NCBI GenBank assembly: GCA_031262985.1
Contig: JAISGQ010000030.1
Coordinates: 1-64,000 of the forward strand
From: Oscillospiraceae bacterium
GTDB lineage: Bacteria > Bacillota > Clostridia > Oscillospirales > Acutalibacteraceae
Direction: 5' to 3'
DNA: 64,000 bases
Under the pieces are notes generated by a model. That model was not told the origin of the DNA, did not search any database, and worked only from the letters and a program-made list of their open reading frames with translations. Position 1 is the stretch's first letter; every line of letters starts with the position of its first letter. The position numbers were made by a program, and so were the translations under genes. Positions 43,783-52,386 of the stretch are shown here, one piece after another.

Positions 43783-44919
43783 ATGAACGATTCGTTTGAT
43801 AAAGAAATAGAGCTGACACCAGATGTCACAGAAAATCAGAGAAGTCATACGGCATTAATGGCTCTTGATGTATCCTCGTTTTACAAGAAGAACAGTGCAA
43901 ACACTGATAATTTATTAGTATCGGTGGCTGGTTGGATTGAAGGTAAACTTAACCTTCTCAAGTTTGACAAATATTTCGTAATTTTACGTGATATGACGGG
44001 TTCTATTAAAGTGCAATTGACTGCCGCCGAGAGGACGTCGTTCCAGCCGCTTCTCATAAAAGGCACTGCTATTACTGTGACAGGCAAAGTATGCGTAGAG
44101 CAGGATAACAATGCTACAAGTCAGTACATCATCAAAGATGTTGTTAAAATTGAGAATGCACATGACACACACGATTCTCGTTTACGTGAGAAAGAGTCGT
44201 CTTTGTTGACTAATAAGATTGTTCGCGTTTGTTCAAATTTTTTAGATGAGAATGAATTCTTGCAGTTTGAGTCAAATCTTATTTCTACATATGATTATGA
44301 AAGCTACCATTCATATAAAGATGAGGGACTATCGGCATTGGACGTTGTTTATACTGGATTTGGAGCTCCAGCGAAACTAATTGTATCTCCTGCAAAACAA
44401 GTGAGCAGCTTTATGTTTTCTGCCATGAAACCGAGAGCATATACGGTTGCCACGTCATTTACATCTTCATATAGGTTTCCCTCAACAGGTTCTGAAATGA
44501 AAATAATCGTGGCTAAGGCTACGGATATTAAAGATGCTCTGCAATTCAAAACATTGATGAAAACCCTAACGCTAAAAATCTTTGCAAACTTAGCACCGCA
44601 AAAGACTAAAATTACAATCAGTGATGTTGATGGTGGTGTTTGGGATAATTCATTTGATAAACTCAAGCCCAGAGATGATTTCGCGTGCATCTCATATTTA
44701 GCGAACATCCCAATTTATCAAGCAAAAAACGATTCCACCAGAATCGAACAGATTATTCACTTGCAAGATACTGATGGAAGATTACTTCTGGAAGGTTCAA
44801 GAGAGGTCAATGAAAATTTAACGGTTTCGACACTAACCATATATCCGACCTTATTTTTGTCATCTTTGATGAAGAATCCATTGAGAGTTCTAAGAAATCT
44901 GTGGAGTGATAAAGCATGA
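43783..44919 (+). CDS. Degenerate class IIb aminoacyl-tRNA-synthetase-like protein
   Basis: 378 residues. Residues ~45-122 are an OB-fold anticodon-binding-like domain (VSVAGWIEGKLNLLKFDKYFVILRDMTGSIKVQL region). From ~130 it follows the Asp/Asn/Lys-tRNA-synthetase class IIb pattern: an R..RE.. helix (LREKESSLLTNKIVRVCSNFL), then SPAKQVSSFMF in place of SPQLYKQ. The motif 2 arginine/glutamate (FRxE) is replaced by FTSSYRFP (~226-233), and no motif 3 GxGxGxR is evident. It is shorter than a real synthetase. It may transfer or bind an aminoacyl group rather than charge tRNA. Confidence 0.75.
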   Translation: MNDSFDKEIELTPDVTENQRSHTALMALDVSSFYKKNSANTDNLLVSVAGWIEGKLNLLKFDKYFVILRDMTGSIKVQLTAAERTSFQPLLIKGTAITVTGKVCVEQDNNATSQYIIKDVVKIENAHDTHDSRLREKESSLLTNKIVRVCSNFLDENEFLQFESNLISTYDYESYHSYKDEGLSALDVVYTGFGAPAKLIVSPAKQVSSFMFSAMKPRAYTVATSFTSSYRFPSTGSEMKIIVAKATDIKDALQFKTLMKTLTLKIFANLAPQKTKITISDVDGGVWDNSFDKLKPRDDFACISYLANIPIYQAKNDSTRIEQIIHLQDTDGRLLLEGSREVNENLTVSTLTIYPTLFLSSLMKNPLRVLRNLWSDKA

Positions 44920-46853
44920 CTGATACATTTACTAAATTTAGTTTTTTAGAAAGAGGCGGATTTGGTCATCCAGAGTCTAAAATTGAGTGGTACTGGGGCA
45001 AGATGTCTGGGGCGTATTCTCTTAACAGGAAACGCACAACTCAGTATTCGACGAATTTAGGGATGACCTATTCCCCATTATTATTCGCACCAGAGGCATT
45101 TTCTGTTGATGTTTCTATGCCTAATGATGAATGGCTCGCTGATGGATTAAAGGCATTCGTGCGGGGAGAAATGCCGAATATTTCAGATGGAAACTATATT
45201 GAGCCAAGTATTGATTTGGATGGTAGCAAAATCGTTTTAACAAAGCTAAAGGCTAATGAGATTATTTTTGCGAGCGAGAAACTTTCGGATTATCAGCAAG
45301 ACCTAAATACTTCGACTGAAATCGCAGAGGCTGTGTATAATCTTCTATGCAACAATCAAATTGGCAGTAAGTCAAATAAAAAGAATAATGACAAGCCGGC
45401 TTTTGTGGAAAGAATCAAAGACTCCATTGATAGACAAGAAAGACTTTTGTTTGTCATTCCTGGCTTTCCATTCAAAGACCAGAATAGGTTCAGAGTTCCG
45501 TTTGATGCTGATACGCCAGATTTTGCGGAAGTAGCTTTTCTAAAAAGGCTACATAATTTGGCATCAGCACTTTATCAGATTCATCCATTTGGTTCTGATA
45601 TAGTGGTCTTGACAGACGGTAAGCTCTATGAGGATATCTTTAAGATTGATAAAGATGACGTAGAGAGATATAAGACACGCCTTTTATATTATAGAAACCA
45701 ATTGAATATCCAAGGAGCTGTATCTATTATTTGCTTAAAAGATATGATTGATAGGGCTTGCGAAAACGGAGAGGCGTGGAGTCTTGTCGAGAAAATTGCA
45801 GAACGATTGCAGAAATTGAGATGCGAAGATGACCTACAAGAAACCTTTAATAATCTCAAAAAAGGCATGAAGCGAAACATCAATAATAGAACTTTATCCC
45901 TGTTTGACAATTTGAGCAATCAACAATGTTGGTCGGTTATTATGTCAGATTGTCGCAGTGATGTCTCAAAAGTATTACAATCTATTTGGGATGAATTTGA
46001 TAGAATTGCAGAAGAAGCTGCAATCAAATATGCAGCTGTCAATTTAATGTTACGACACACTGATATAATCATGAAGTTTTTTCCAGGGGCGATAAGGGCA
46101 ACTATCCACGCAAAAACTGGTCAATTCTCATTGGCTGGAGATAGTAGCACGTACTCATGGAACGGAATTGCTTGGAGCGAAAAGTTTCCTCAGAATATTA
46201 CTGATATAAAGGTCGAAAAAATCGTCGACCTTCCCAGTCTATCAAACGGACAACAAATTAAGCAAGTGGTTTTTGAGCACTCAAACTTGCCTTGTTTTTA
46301 TACTTGTGGTTCGCCAACAAAAAATATTGAACTTGCACGAACAGTTCTACCTGAATTATGGTCAATTAATGTGGGTGAAAGTGTTTTGACAGGACACCCT
46401 TTTTCTAAATCGGACTTGGCTTCATATTGTTCTGTTGGTGTTAACGATGAAAACTATAATTGGGATAGAACTGTTAAACCAGAAGATTACTATAAAGATT
46501 TATTTGCATTCAGACAAAAACACTATTCGCAATATGGATTTGGAGTTCAAGGAGTTTGGTTGGGCAATGATTTAGTTGGGCAATGTGGCTTGCAAGTCTT
46601 GCACGAAGATACCGATGAGCTTGAAATAGTAATTTTTCTATCGAAAAACTATGTCAATCGCGGTTTTGGCTCAGGACTTATTGATTATATTATTTCACAG
46701 TGCAAGAGCGTTGGTATAAACTCTGTCTTTGCAGTAATTAGACCCGAAAACCAATCTGCGATTCGTTTATTCACCAAAAAAGGATGGGAAATACTACAGA
46801 CAGCTATGCATTATAATCACAACGCTACGGTTTATAAAAAATTATTGTCTTAA
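44916..46853 (+). CDS. PvcA/DIT1-like isonitrile synthase domain fused to GNAT acetyltransferase
   Basis: 645 residues. Residues ~165-460 match the DIT1/PvcA family, whose PvcA/IsnA members convert an amino acid's amine to an isocyanide: PGFPFKDQN (182-190), FGSDIVVLTDGKLYEDIF (225-242), and AIRATIHAKTG (392-402). Residues ~490-645 are a GNAT with acetyl-CoA loop NRGFGSG (581-587) and IRPENQSAIRLFTKKGW. Residues 1-160 are unassigned. I know of no standard PvcA with a C-terminal GNAT. The ATGA overlaps the previous gene. Substrate and product unknown; catalytic competence not provable here. Confidence 0.8.
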   Translation: MTDTFTKFSFLERGGFGHPESKIEWYWGKMSGAYSLNRKRTTQYSTNLGMTYSPLLFAPEAFSVDVSMPNDEWLADGLKAFVRGEMPNISDGNYIEPSIDLDGSKIVLTKLKANEIIFASEKLSDYQQDLNTSTEIAEAVYNLLCNNQIGSKSNKKNNDKPAFVERIKDSIDRQERLLFVIPGFPFKDQNRFRVPFDADTPDFAEVAFLKRLHNLASALYQIHPFGSDIVVLTDGKLYEDIFKIDKDDVERYKTRLLYYRNQLNIQGAVSIICLKDMIDRACENGEAWSLVEKIAERLQKLRCEDDLQETFNNLKKGMKRNINNRTLSLFDNLSNQQCWSVIMSDCRSDVSKVLQSIWDEFDRIAEEAAIKYAAVNLMLRHTDIIMKFFPGAIRATIHAKTGQFSLAGDSSTYSWNGIAWSEKFPQNITDIKVEKIVDLPSLSNGQQIKQVVFEHSNLPCFYTCGSPTKNIELARTVLPELWSINVGESVLTGHPFSKSDLASYCSVGVNDENYNWDRTVKPEDYYKDLFAFRQKHYSQYGFGVQGVWLGNDLVGQCGLQVLHEDTDELEIVIFLSKNYVNRGFGSGLIDYIISQCKSVGINSVFAVIRPENQSAIRLFTKKGWEILQTAMHYNHNATVYKKLLS

Positions 46854-46866
46854 GAGGGGGGTGAAT

Positions 46867-47286
46867 ATGCCGACTTGTCACATAACAATTTCAGAAAAAG
46901 CACCATCCTATGAAGTCATTCTATCAAAGATTGATGACATTAGGAATATCGTTGCACAAGGCTTGGATTCCAAATCGAGGCTTCTTGATAATACCCATAT
47001 TGCAGTCCGCATATCCTCATGTGTTCGGTCGGCGATGTTAGCAGATATCGAAATCGAGATGTTCTGTCAATTCTTCTGGCGTAGGTTTTTTTCGAGAGAC
47101 AAAAGAGCGCATCGTATTTCAGAAGCCATCCATCAGCTTTTGGGGTGCGAATGTGCAACATGGATTAATTTGTGCCAGGTCGGCTATAACCGTGTCGATA
47201 ATGAAGGGCATTCGCATTATTCTATCAAAGCAGATGACGATGTTGTGCTCGAAAAAAGAAAACAAGCTATGGATAAGGGGGATTAG
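46867..47286 (+). CDS. Tautomerase-superfamily-like small protein
   Basis: 139 residues if it starts at the ATG 46867 (after GAGGGGGGTGAAT). Then Met is followed by Pro, the catalytic N-terminal proline of the MIF/5-carboxymethyl-2-hydroxymuconate isomerase type, with PTCHITISEKAP and a later helix-strand pattern. The GTG at 46861 would remove this feature. Thirteen bases after the PvcA-GNAT gene, so likely the last gene of the operon. Fold assignment is tentative. Confidence 0.6.
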   Translation: MPTCHITISEKAPSYEVILSKIDDIRNIVAQGLDSKSRLLDNTHIAVRISSCVRSAMLADIEIEMFCQFFWRRFFSRDKRAHRISEAIHQLLGCECATWINLCQVGYNRVDNEGHSHYSIKADDDVVLEKRKQAMDKGD

Positions 47287-47291
47287 ATTAG

Positions 47292-47359
47292 GAGTAGACA
47301 AATTCACATCTAAAGGAAGCGTGAATGGAAAAGCCGACTTCACGGCGCTGACGAAGATG
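47292..47359 (+). repeat. Direct repeat flanking the cargo operon, right copy
   Basis: About 68 bases matching 41584-41652; see that entry. It begins 5 bases after the last cargo gene. One frame (VDKFTSKGSVNGKADFTALTKM region) is open here but closed in the left copy, so the repeat is not obviously coding. Confidence 0.75.
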
Positions 47360-47495
47360 AGTAACCACCTAAACTTTAACTTTTCTGTTCGGCACTGTTA
47401 GAAAAGAAAAAATCCCGATTCCTGCTCTTATTTATTTGCTTTCAAGCTAAAAATCCCGCAAAAATCCTATGAATGTTTTCTCTCGTTCTCTCGAA

Positions 47496-48347
47496 TTACG
47501 GAAAGAAAAAAGATTTATAGTTTTCTTTTAATGTTCTACTGTAATTATTACTTATTTTCTTTTTTCTAACAACGTACTTAAGTGGTTCTAGTACTGCTGC
47601 CTGTTTTTTATACCACCCCCAACACCAAAAAAATATAGCAGTATTTCCGGCGAACATATTGCATTTTCGCCTTCGATATGCTACACTGGACACGGTGTTG
47701 ATGTTGAATCGCGAGTTCTTCATCCATGTACTTACCCTGAGAGTCTTGCGCTGCGAACGCAAGGCTCTTTTTTTACGCCTAAAAATACAGGTAATAATAA
47801 AAATAGCTGCGTCTAATATTCTGTAGTTGTTGTGACCAAAGCATTTCACAGCTCTTATAAATCTTCGCACTGTGATGAGTTGCTCGGCAACAAGTGATTT
47901 TACTGCGGATATAACGGTTCCTTTGCTTGTTCCTGTAGCCTCAGCCGCTTGCTGATAGGACGGAAACGCACGTCCGGACTTGTTCTTGCACGATTTGATG
48001 TAGAGGTATGTAGCAAACTGTGCCGGAGTGAGATTGCGCTTGAATACGCTGTAGTCAATCCTGATCCACGCCCCAGGGACAACGGCGAACTGGTATCCGT
48101 TGGCTGCACGATAGTTGGTTAACGCCACTCTGCGTTCTGCTTTGTGCAGTAAGCCAACGGCTTCTAATCTTACTACAGAGGAATATACGCTGTTACGATT
48201 TACGCCAATGAGCTGTGCAACCTTCTCTGCTTTAACAATAGTACGGAGCTTCCTGTTACAGAAGCTCCGTATGCCGGCATATACGAGAATGTCCATAGGC
48301 TTCAGGTCAAAGGTAAAAATCATCTTCGGTATTTTTACGAATTGCAC
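47496..48347 (-). CDS. Rep/DnaD-like double winged-helix protein, C-terminus altered
   Basis: 283 residues. Two winged helices: residues ~15-85 (LVYAGIRSFCNRKLRTIVKAEKVAQLIGVNRNSVYSSV region) and ~105-165 (ATYLYIKSCKNKSGRAFPSYQQAAEATGTSKGTV), as in element replication initiators. Beyond ~185 the sequence becomes basic and aromatic (IFFWCWGWYKKQ) and does not resemble the family, so the 3' end is probably frame-shifted or replaced. Start is GTG after GGGGAGG. A deleted copy of this gene end lies at 59343-59576. Confidence 0.75.
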   Translation of the reverse strand: MQFVKIPKMIFTFDLKPMDILVYAGIRSFCNRKLRTIVKAEKVAQLIGVNRNSVYSSVVRLEAVGLLHKAERRVALTNYRAANGYQFAVVPGAWIRIDYSVFKRNLTPAQFATYLYIKSCKNKSGRAFPSYQQAAEATGTSKGTVISAVKSLVAEQLITVRRFIRAVKCFGHNNYRILDAAIFIITCIFRRKKRALRSQRKTLRVSTWMKNSRFNINTVSSVAYRRRKCNMFAGNTAIFFWCWGWYKKQAAVLEPLKYVVRKKKISNNYSRTLKENYKSFFFP

Positions 48348-48349
48348 GG

Positions 48350-48985
48350 CTAATCCTCCCCTTTTAATTTTATTAATTCAAGCAAATTAATTCGCTGCGG
48401 TTTGCTCAGCATTCTAAAATACATAACCATTTTCTGTTCTTTTTTTGTCAGCTTGGTAATTGATTTATCTAAATCTAATTCTAATTCATCATTAGGATAA
48501 TCCTGCATAAGCAGCATATTACAATCAATGTTATATAATTTTGAAAGTTTGATAACAGTGAACGCATTTGGAATAGAGTCTCCAGTTTCATATAATGCGT
48601 AAGTAGATCGGTCAACTTTAAGCACCTCGGCTACTTGTGTTTGCGATAAACCGCATTTCCGACGATAGAGTTTTATCCGTTCGTTTAACGGTTTATTTGT
48701 TGGCGATGTAAGCTCAATAAATTTTCCTCGGTATAATTGACCATGTGAATCTTTTGCTTTTACTCCATCAGAATCCGAGCAATTATTCATTAGGAGTTCA
48801 TCGCAACTGACGTTATAAAATTTAGATAATCGAAGAAGTAAAATCGCACTTGGAATTCTTTCACACTGTTCATAAAGACGGTAAGATAATTTACCAATTT
48901 CGATTGCTTCAGCCACTTGAGTTTGAGTTAATCTATATTTTTGACGATAATATTTTAAATTTTCGTGTAGCAATATTTTCTTCAC
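48350..48985 (-). CDS. Double XRE-type regulator
   Basis: 211 residues with two XRE helix-turn-helix domains in tandem: ~10-65 (TQTQVAEAIEIGKLSYRLYE) and ~105-160 (SQTQVAEVLKVDRSTYALYE), plus a charged C-terminal helix. It is probably the product of an internal gene duplication. Overlaps the next XRE gene by 4 bases and precedes the rep-like gene by 2 bases, so the three form one operon. Confidence 0.85.
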   Translation of the reverse strand: MKKILLHENLKYYRQKYRLTQTQVAEAIEIGKLSYRLYEQCERIPSAILLLRLSKFYNVSCDELLMNNCSDSDGVKAKDSHGQLYRGKFIELTSPTNKPLNERIKLYRRKCGLSQTQVAEVLKVDRSTYALYETGDSIPNAFTVIKLSKLYNIDCNMLLMQDYPNDELELDLDKSITKLTKKEQKMVMYFRMLSKPQRINLLELIKLKGED

Positions 48986-49299
48986 TTCTCTTCATTTTTA
49001 ATTTTCAGCTGTGATAAAAAATCTGCCTGCTGCTGCTCATTCATTGCTTTAAAATAATCAACACAGCGTTTTTCATTCTGTGTCAATTCAGTTTTTCGAT
49101 ATTGTTCATCACCGAGCAGTGCATTATAATCAATATTAAAAAGCGCTACAAGCTTTTCAATCACTTTAAGGTTAGGTGAATTGATATTATTTCTCTCGTA
49201 CCGATTATATGTGGTACGCTCAATGCCTACTGCATTTGCTACTTCTGATTGAGACAGCCCGAGCAACGTGCGGTAGTATATCAGTCTATTGGACAACAT
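48982..49299 (-). CDS. XRE-type regulator
   Basis: 105 residues, one XRE domain (LLGLSQSEVANAVGIERTTYNRYER) and an acidic helical tail (EKRCVDYFKAMNEQQQADFLSQLKI) similar to that of the neighbour. First gene of the three-gene minus-strand operon of the element. Confidence 0.88.
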   Translation of the reverse strand: MLSNRLIYYRTLLGLSQSEVANAVGIERTTYNRYERNNINSPNLKVIEKLVALFNIDYNALLGDEQYRKTELTQNEKRCVDYFKAMNEQQQADFLSQLKIKNEEK

Positions 49300-49488
49300 T
49301 ATTTTTCACTCCTTCTGCTCATCTTTTTTTCAAAATTGTAATGTGAAAATCGCTTGCGATTTTTTATTTCCGTGTCGCTTCTGATGTGTTAAATTTTTTC
49401 AAAATTCTTGTACTCAGACTTCAAGTTTTGAAAAAACTGATTTTTCTATGGAGCGACATCGGAGAGGGAGCGAGGGATAGCAAGCATT

Positions 49489-49535
49489 GAAAGTGTGTGC
49501 ACACTTTCAAAATTTCACAAATTGTTCACAATTTG
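49489..49535. other. Paired inverted repeats, candidate oriT or replication site
   Basis: Two perfect dyads side by side: gaaagtgtg/cacactttc (49489-49508) and caaattgt/acaatttg (49518-49535). They lie in the gene-free part of the element between the XRE operon and the conjugation fragments. The rest of 49300-49767 has no convincing gene. Confidence 0.5.
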
Positions 49536-49767
49536 CATTTGAAATTTACTTGTTGGTGAAATCTCCCCAAACCCCTCATTTTAGAAAAAATTTTAAACCT
49601 CAGACTGTTTATTTTTTTCTAAGTCCGGCTGAGTTTTTTCTGCATCAATTTTCAAAATTGCACCCTGCGCTTTTCTCAAATTTTGCATTCTTATACTCAG
49701 AATTTTCATTGAATCGGCAAGTCCGGAAATTTTACTATCATGAAAATTTACAAGATTTTTAGCCTTA

Positions 49768-50202
49768 TCAATGTTTACGGTAAACTGCAGGCAGGGAATC
49801 CGAATTGGAGTATGCGGCAGAGGGTGAAGCGAAATCGGAGTAATTATAGGAATCGTTGGCTGATTCTTTCTGCTGTTTTGAAAGACTGAGACTGCTTCTG
49901 CCACTATTTCCGTTAATGATATTATCTGAATAATCGGACGAACTTTTATAATGATTTTCCGAACTTCTGTTAGGTTGAGTTGGTAAATTCCTTTGTAGTG
50001 TGCCTTTAGCCGAAGGCAAGTAGTTAGCAGTTGAACTGTCGCTGTCCGATTTTTCAAATTGATTTTTTATCCGATTTTCAAACGTATCAAGAACAAAATC
50101 TTTTCCGGAAAAGGTGTTTTCCGGTTTTATAACACTGTCATTAGATATGATTATTGTTGCGTTTCCTGCAACCCCTCCAATGACACTTCTTTTTTCGCCC
50201 AA
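49768..50202 (-). CDS. Low-complexity element protein, possibly frameshifted
   Basis: 144 residues, Ser/Asn-rich (SSSDYSDNIINGNSGRSSLSLS) after a short basic start (MGEKRSVIGGVAGNATIIIS). A neighbouring frame (49593 to about 49790) continues with coding-like sequence (FTVNIDKAKNLVNF... NLRKAQGAILKIDAEKTQ) but has no start, suggesting one gene of ~200 residues broken by a frameshift. It follows the VirB4 fragment on the same strand. No family named. Confidence 0.5.
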   Translation of the reverse strand: MGEKRSVIGGVAGNATIIISNDSVIKPENTFSGKDFVLDTFENRIKNQFEKSDSDSSTANYLPSAKGTLQRNLPTQPNRSSENHYKSSSDYSDNIINGNSGRSSLSLSKQQKESANDSYNYSDFASPSAAYSNSDSLPAVYRKH

Positions 50203-50216
50203 TTTTGTTCACCGCC

Positions 50217-50833
50217 TTATGCAAATTTATTATAACTGTTTAAATCCTCGATTTTGGTAGTCATCATTTTGTAAAGCTCAGTCTGGTCGGGGAATTTGTC
50301 AACAAACGGAACAATTGCATTTCCTGCAAACAGCAGACCGTCCCCTGGGTTACTGTTGGTTACATATTTAAGCTGCTTTTCGCTTATATTAAGCAAATGC
50401 GCCAACTCATTACGGTCATTAGTAGCCTGATTGAGCATGAGAATGAAGTCGCTGTTTGACAGCATTCTTCGAGCGTAATCGGACATAAGACAGGTTTCAA
50501 CATTCTGCGTTATGCCTGTAGGAATAGCACCCCACTTTCTTGCTCGTGACCACAGCTCAAAGAAGTAGTTAGCAGAATAATCGTTAGGGAAAAGCAACTG
50601 AATTTCATCAATGTAAAGCCATGTGCGCTTGCCGAGTTTTCTGTTTGCTGTGATTCTGTTCCAAATCTGGTCAAGAACGACCAGCATTCCGAATGTGCGA
50701 AGCTCCTTGCCCAAATCCTTTGTATCAAAGAGCAACAGCCGATTATTGGTATTAACGTTAGTCGCATGGCTGAACACCGAAAGACTGCCCTCTATGTACA
50801 GCTCAAGCGAAAGTGCAATATTCTGTGCCTCCG
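50217..50833 (-). pseudogene. VirB4/TcpF-type conjugation ATPase, C-terminal fragment
   Basis: The frame opens at about 50833 without a start codon (EAQNIALSLELYIEGSLSVF, then RLLLFDTKDLGKELRTFGML, WLYIDEIQLLFPN, WGAIPTGITQNVE). This is the Walker B-containing C-terminal third of a VirB4-like ATPase (usually about 600-800 residues) of ICE type IV secretion. The N-terminal part with Walker A is missing; the junction at about 50822-50835 is to the SpaA-like repeats of the neighbouring ORF. Confidence 0.85.
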
Positions 50834-52062
50834 GCTGCGGCTGTGACTTGAGAATAGTTCGGATTCACAGAGCTTGCGACTTCCTCAATGGTGTATGTAC
50901 CCACATACAAATCCCCGAAATCAGCTTCGCCCTTCGCGTCCGTCTTGACTGTCACATCTATTTTTACGCCCGTTGTAGATGTGCCGGAGAGCTTGAACTC
51001 GACATCCTTGATGTTCTTGCCATCATCGGAAGTCTTTACAACCTTTACCTTCCCTTTTTCATTATTATTGGTAAAAGTTGTCTTGCTCTCCCCTTCGTGT
51101 GTGACGGAGATAGTCTGCGAGGCGGCTATCTTATAGCCCGCCGCCACAGTGGAGCTATCCTCGAACAGCGAGTAAGAACCAACAGGAATATTGCTGAAGG
51201 TTACAACTCCGCTTTTATCGGTAGCGGCAGTCATATTTATTACTGTACCGTTATCAGACGTGCCGGAGAGTGTAAACTTGATTCCCTCTTTATTCCGTCC
51301 GTCCTCAGTAACCTTCGTTACAATCACTTTTCCAAACTGCATAGCATTATGGAATGTCACTGCCTTAGAAGCACTGTCTAGGCAATCCGGAAGAACTAAT
51401 ATTCTATTGCTTGATTCCGTTTTCATGTTTTTTACTATCTCAAGCAGACCTGTTTCTTTGTTTAAAATCGCCTTTCTCTTTATGGCTATCGTTCTTTCAT
51501 GAAAATTTATAGCGTCCCATTGTAAAGCTACAATCTCACTTCGCCTTAATCCTAAAAACGAAGCTAAAAGAATGACTGTAAATAACTCGCTGTTTCTTGT
51601 AGCCTTGAAAAGTGATAAAATTTGTTCTAACGAATAATATTGTGCAATAAATTTGCTCTTTTTTGGTCGTTCAACCATTGTCATTGGATTAACGTTAATT
51701 ATATGATTTTTAAAAGCATCTTGAAAAGCTGTATACAAATTAGCATGATGTTTTAATAATGAATTTGGCGTCATTCCTTTTGATAATTTGTATCTGTAAT
51801 ATTCTTGAATTTCAATATGGGAAATTTCCTGTAAATTGTATTCTCTTTCCGAGAAATATGGGAATATGTGTTTTTCAAATATTTTGTTATACTCATGATA
51901 TGTGTTATTTCCTATATGGTTTTTGCGATTCTCGAGCCAGCTTTGATAGTAATCCACAAATTTCACTTTTGGAATTGGCTCTTTTTCATCTTCTGACATT
52001 AAAAGTTTAATCATTTGCCTTAATTTAGCGTTTTCGCTCCGAAGCACTTCGATTTCGTCCAC
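50803..52062 (-). pseudogene. Tyrosine integrase N-terminus joined to SpaA/Cna-B repeats
   Basis: One ORF of 419 residues with two unrelated parts. Residues 1-228: phage/ICE-type tyrosine recombinase with SAM-like core-binding domain and the start of the catalytic domain (Arg in FLGLRRSEIVALQW at about 173); the HxxR and tyrosine nucleophile are missing. Residues ~230-413: two SpaA/Cna-B-type repeats of a surface adhesin (FGKVIVTKVTEDGRNKEGIKF, GKVKVVKTSDDGK). Its end overlaps the VirB4 fragment. Best explained by deletions that collapsed an ICE, or by an assembly artefact. Confidence 0.85.
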
Positions 52063-52205
52063 TTTTTATATTGACCACCTTTCAAAATTGTTTAAAAATT
52101 ATATAATTTATATTAAGGATAGTCAAATAATGTCGGTTTTTTGTATTAACATTTTCTGACATTATATATTTTTTTGATTATAATTTATTTTTTTATCTGA
52201 TAAAC

Positions 52206-52266
52206 AACAGACTGTAAATCTGTCGTCAACGACTTCAGTGGTTCGAATCCACTCTCTCCCACCAAA
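52206..52266 (+). repeat. att core copy 2 (junction of islands A and B)
   Basis: 61 bases identical to the 3' end of tRNA-Tyr; the 5' half of the tRNA is absent. The nine preceding bases (ctgataaac) are also shared with copy 3, as expected of the element-side arm of one element family. It lies 144 bases from the integrase start. Confidence 0.95.
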
Positions 52267-52304
52267 CAAACGCCTGCATTTTCTTTGGAGAATGCAGGCG
52301 TTTG
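52267..52304 (+). terminator. Intrinsic terminator right of att copy 2
   Basis: caaacgcctgcatt and aatgcaggcgtttg, a 14-bp stem, then ttttg. This may be the original tRNA-operon terminator displaced by island A, or part of island B. Confidence 0.75.
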
Positions 52305-52386
52305 TTTTGCACTTCGCGAAATATCTTTTTGGAAGAATCGATTCCGAAAAACATCACACTCCGATTTTCGCCAGATGGCGGAGTGG

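Larger units (their letters stand above)
41030..52266. mobile_element. Integrated island A at tRNA-Tyr
   Basis: 11.2 kb bounded by 61-bp direct repeats of the tRNA-Tyr 3' end. The tyrosine-recombinase gene is next to the right end, as usual. Contents: XRE regulator, a six-gene AT-rich cargo operon, a rep-like gene with two XRE genes, conjugation fragments (VirB4) and a broken integrase. GC is visibly lower than in the flanking chromosome. It is probably no longer self-mobile. Confidence 0.9.
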
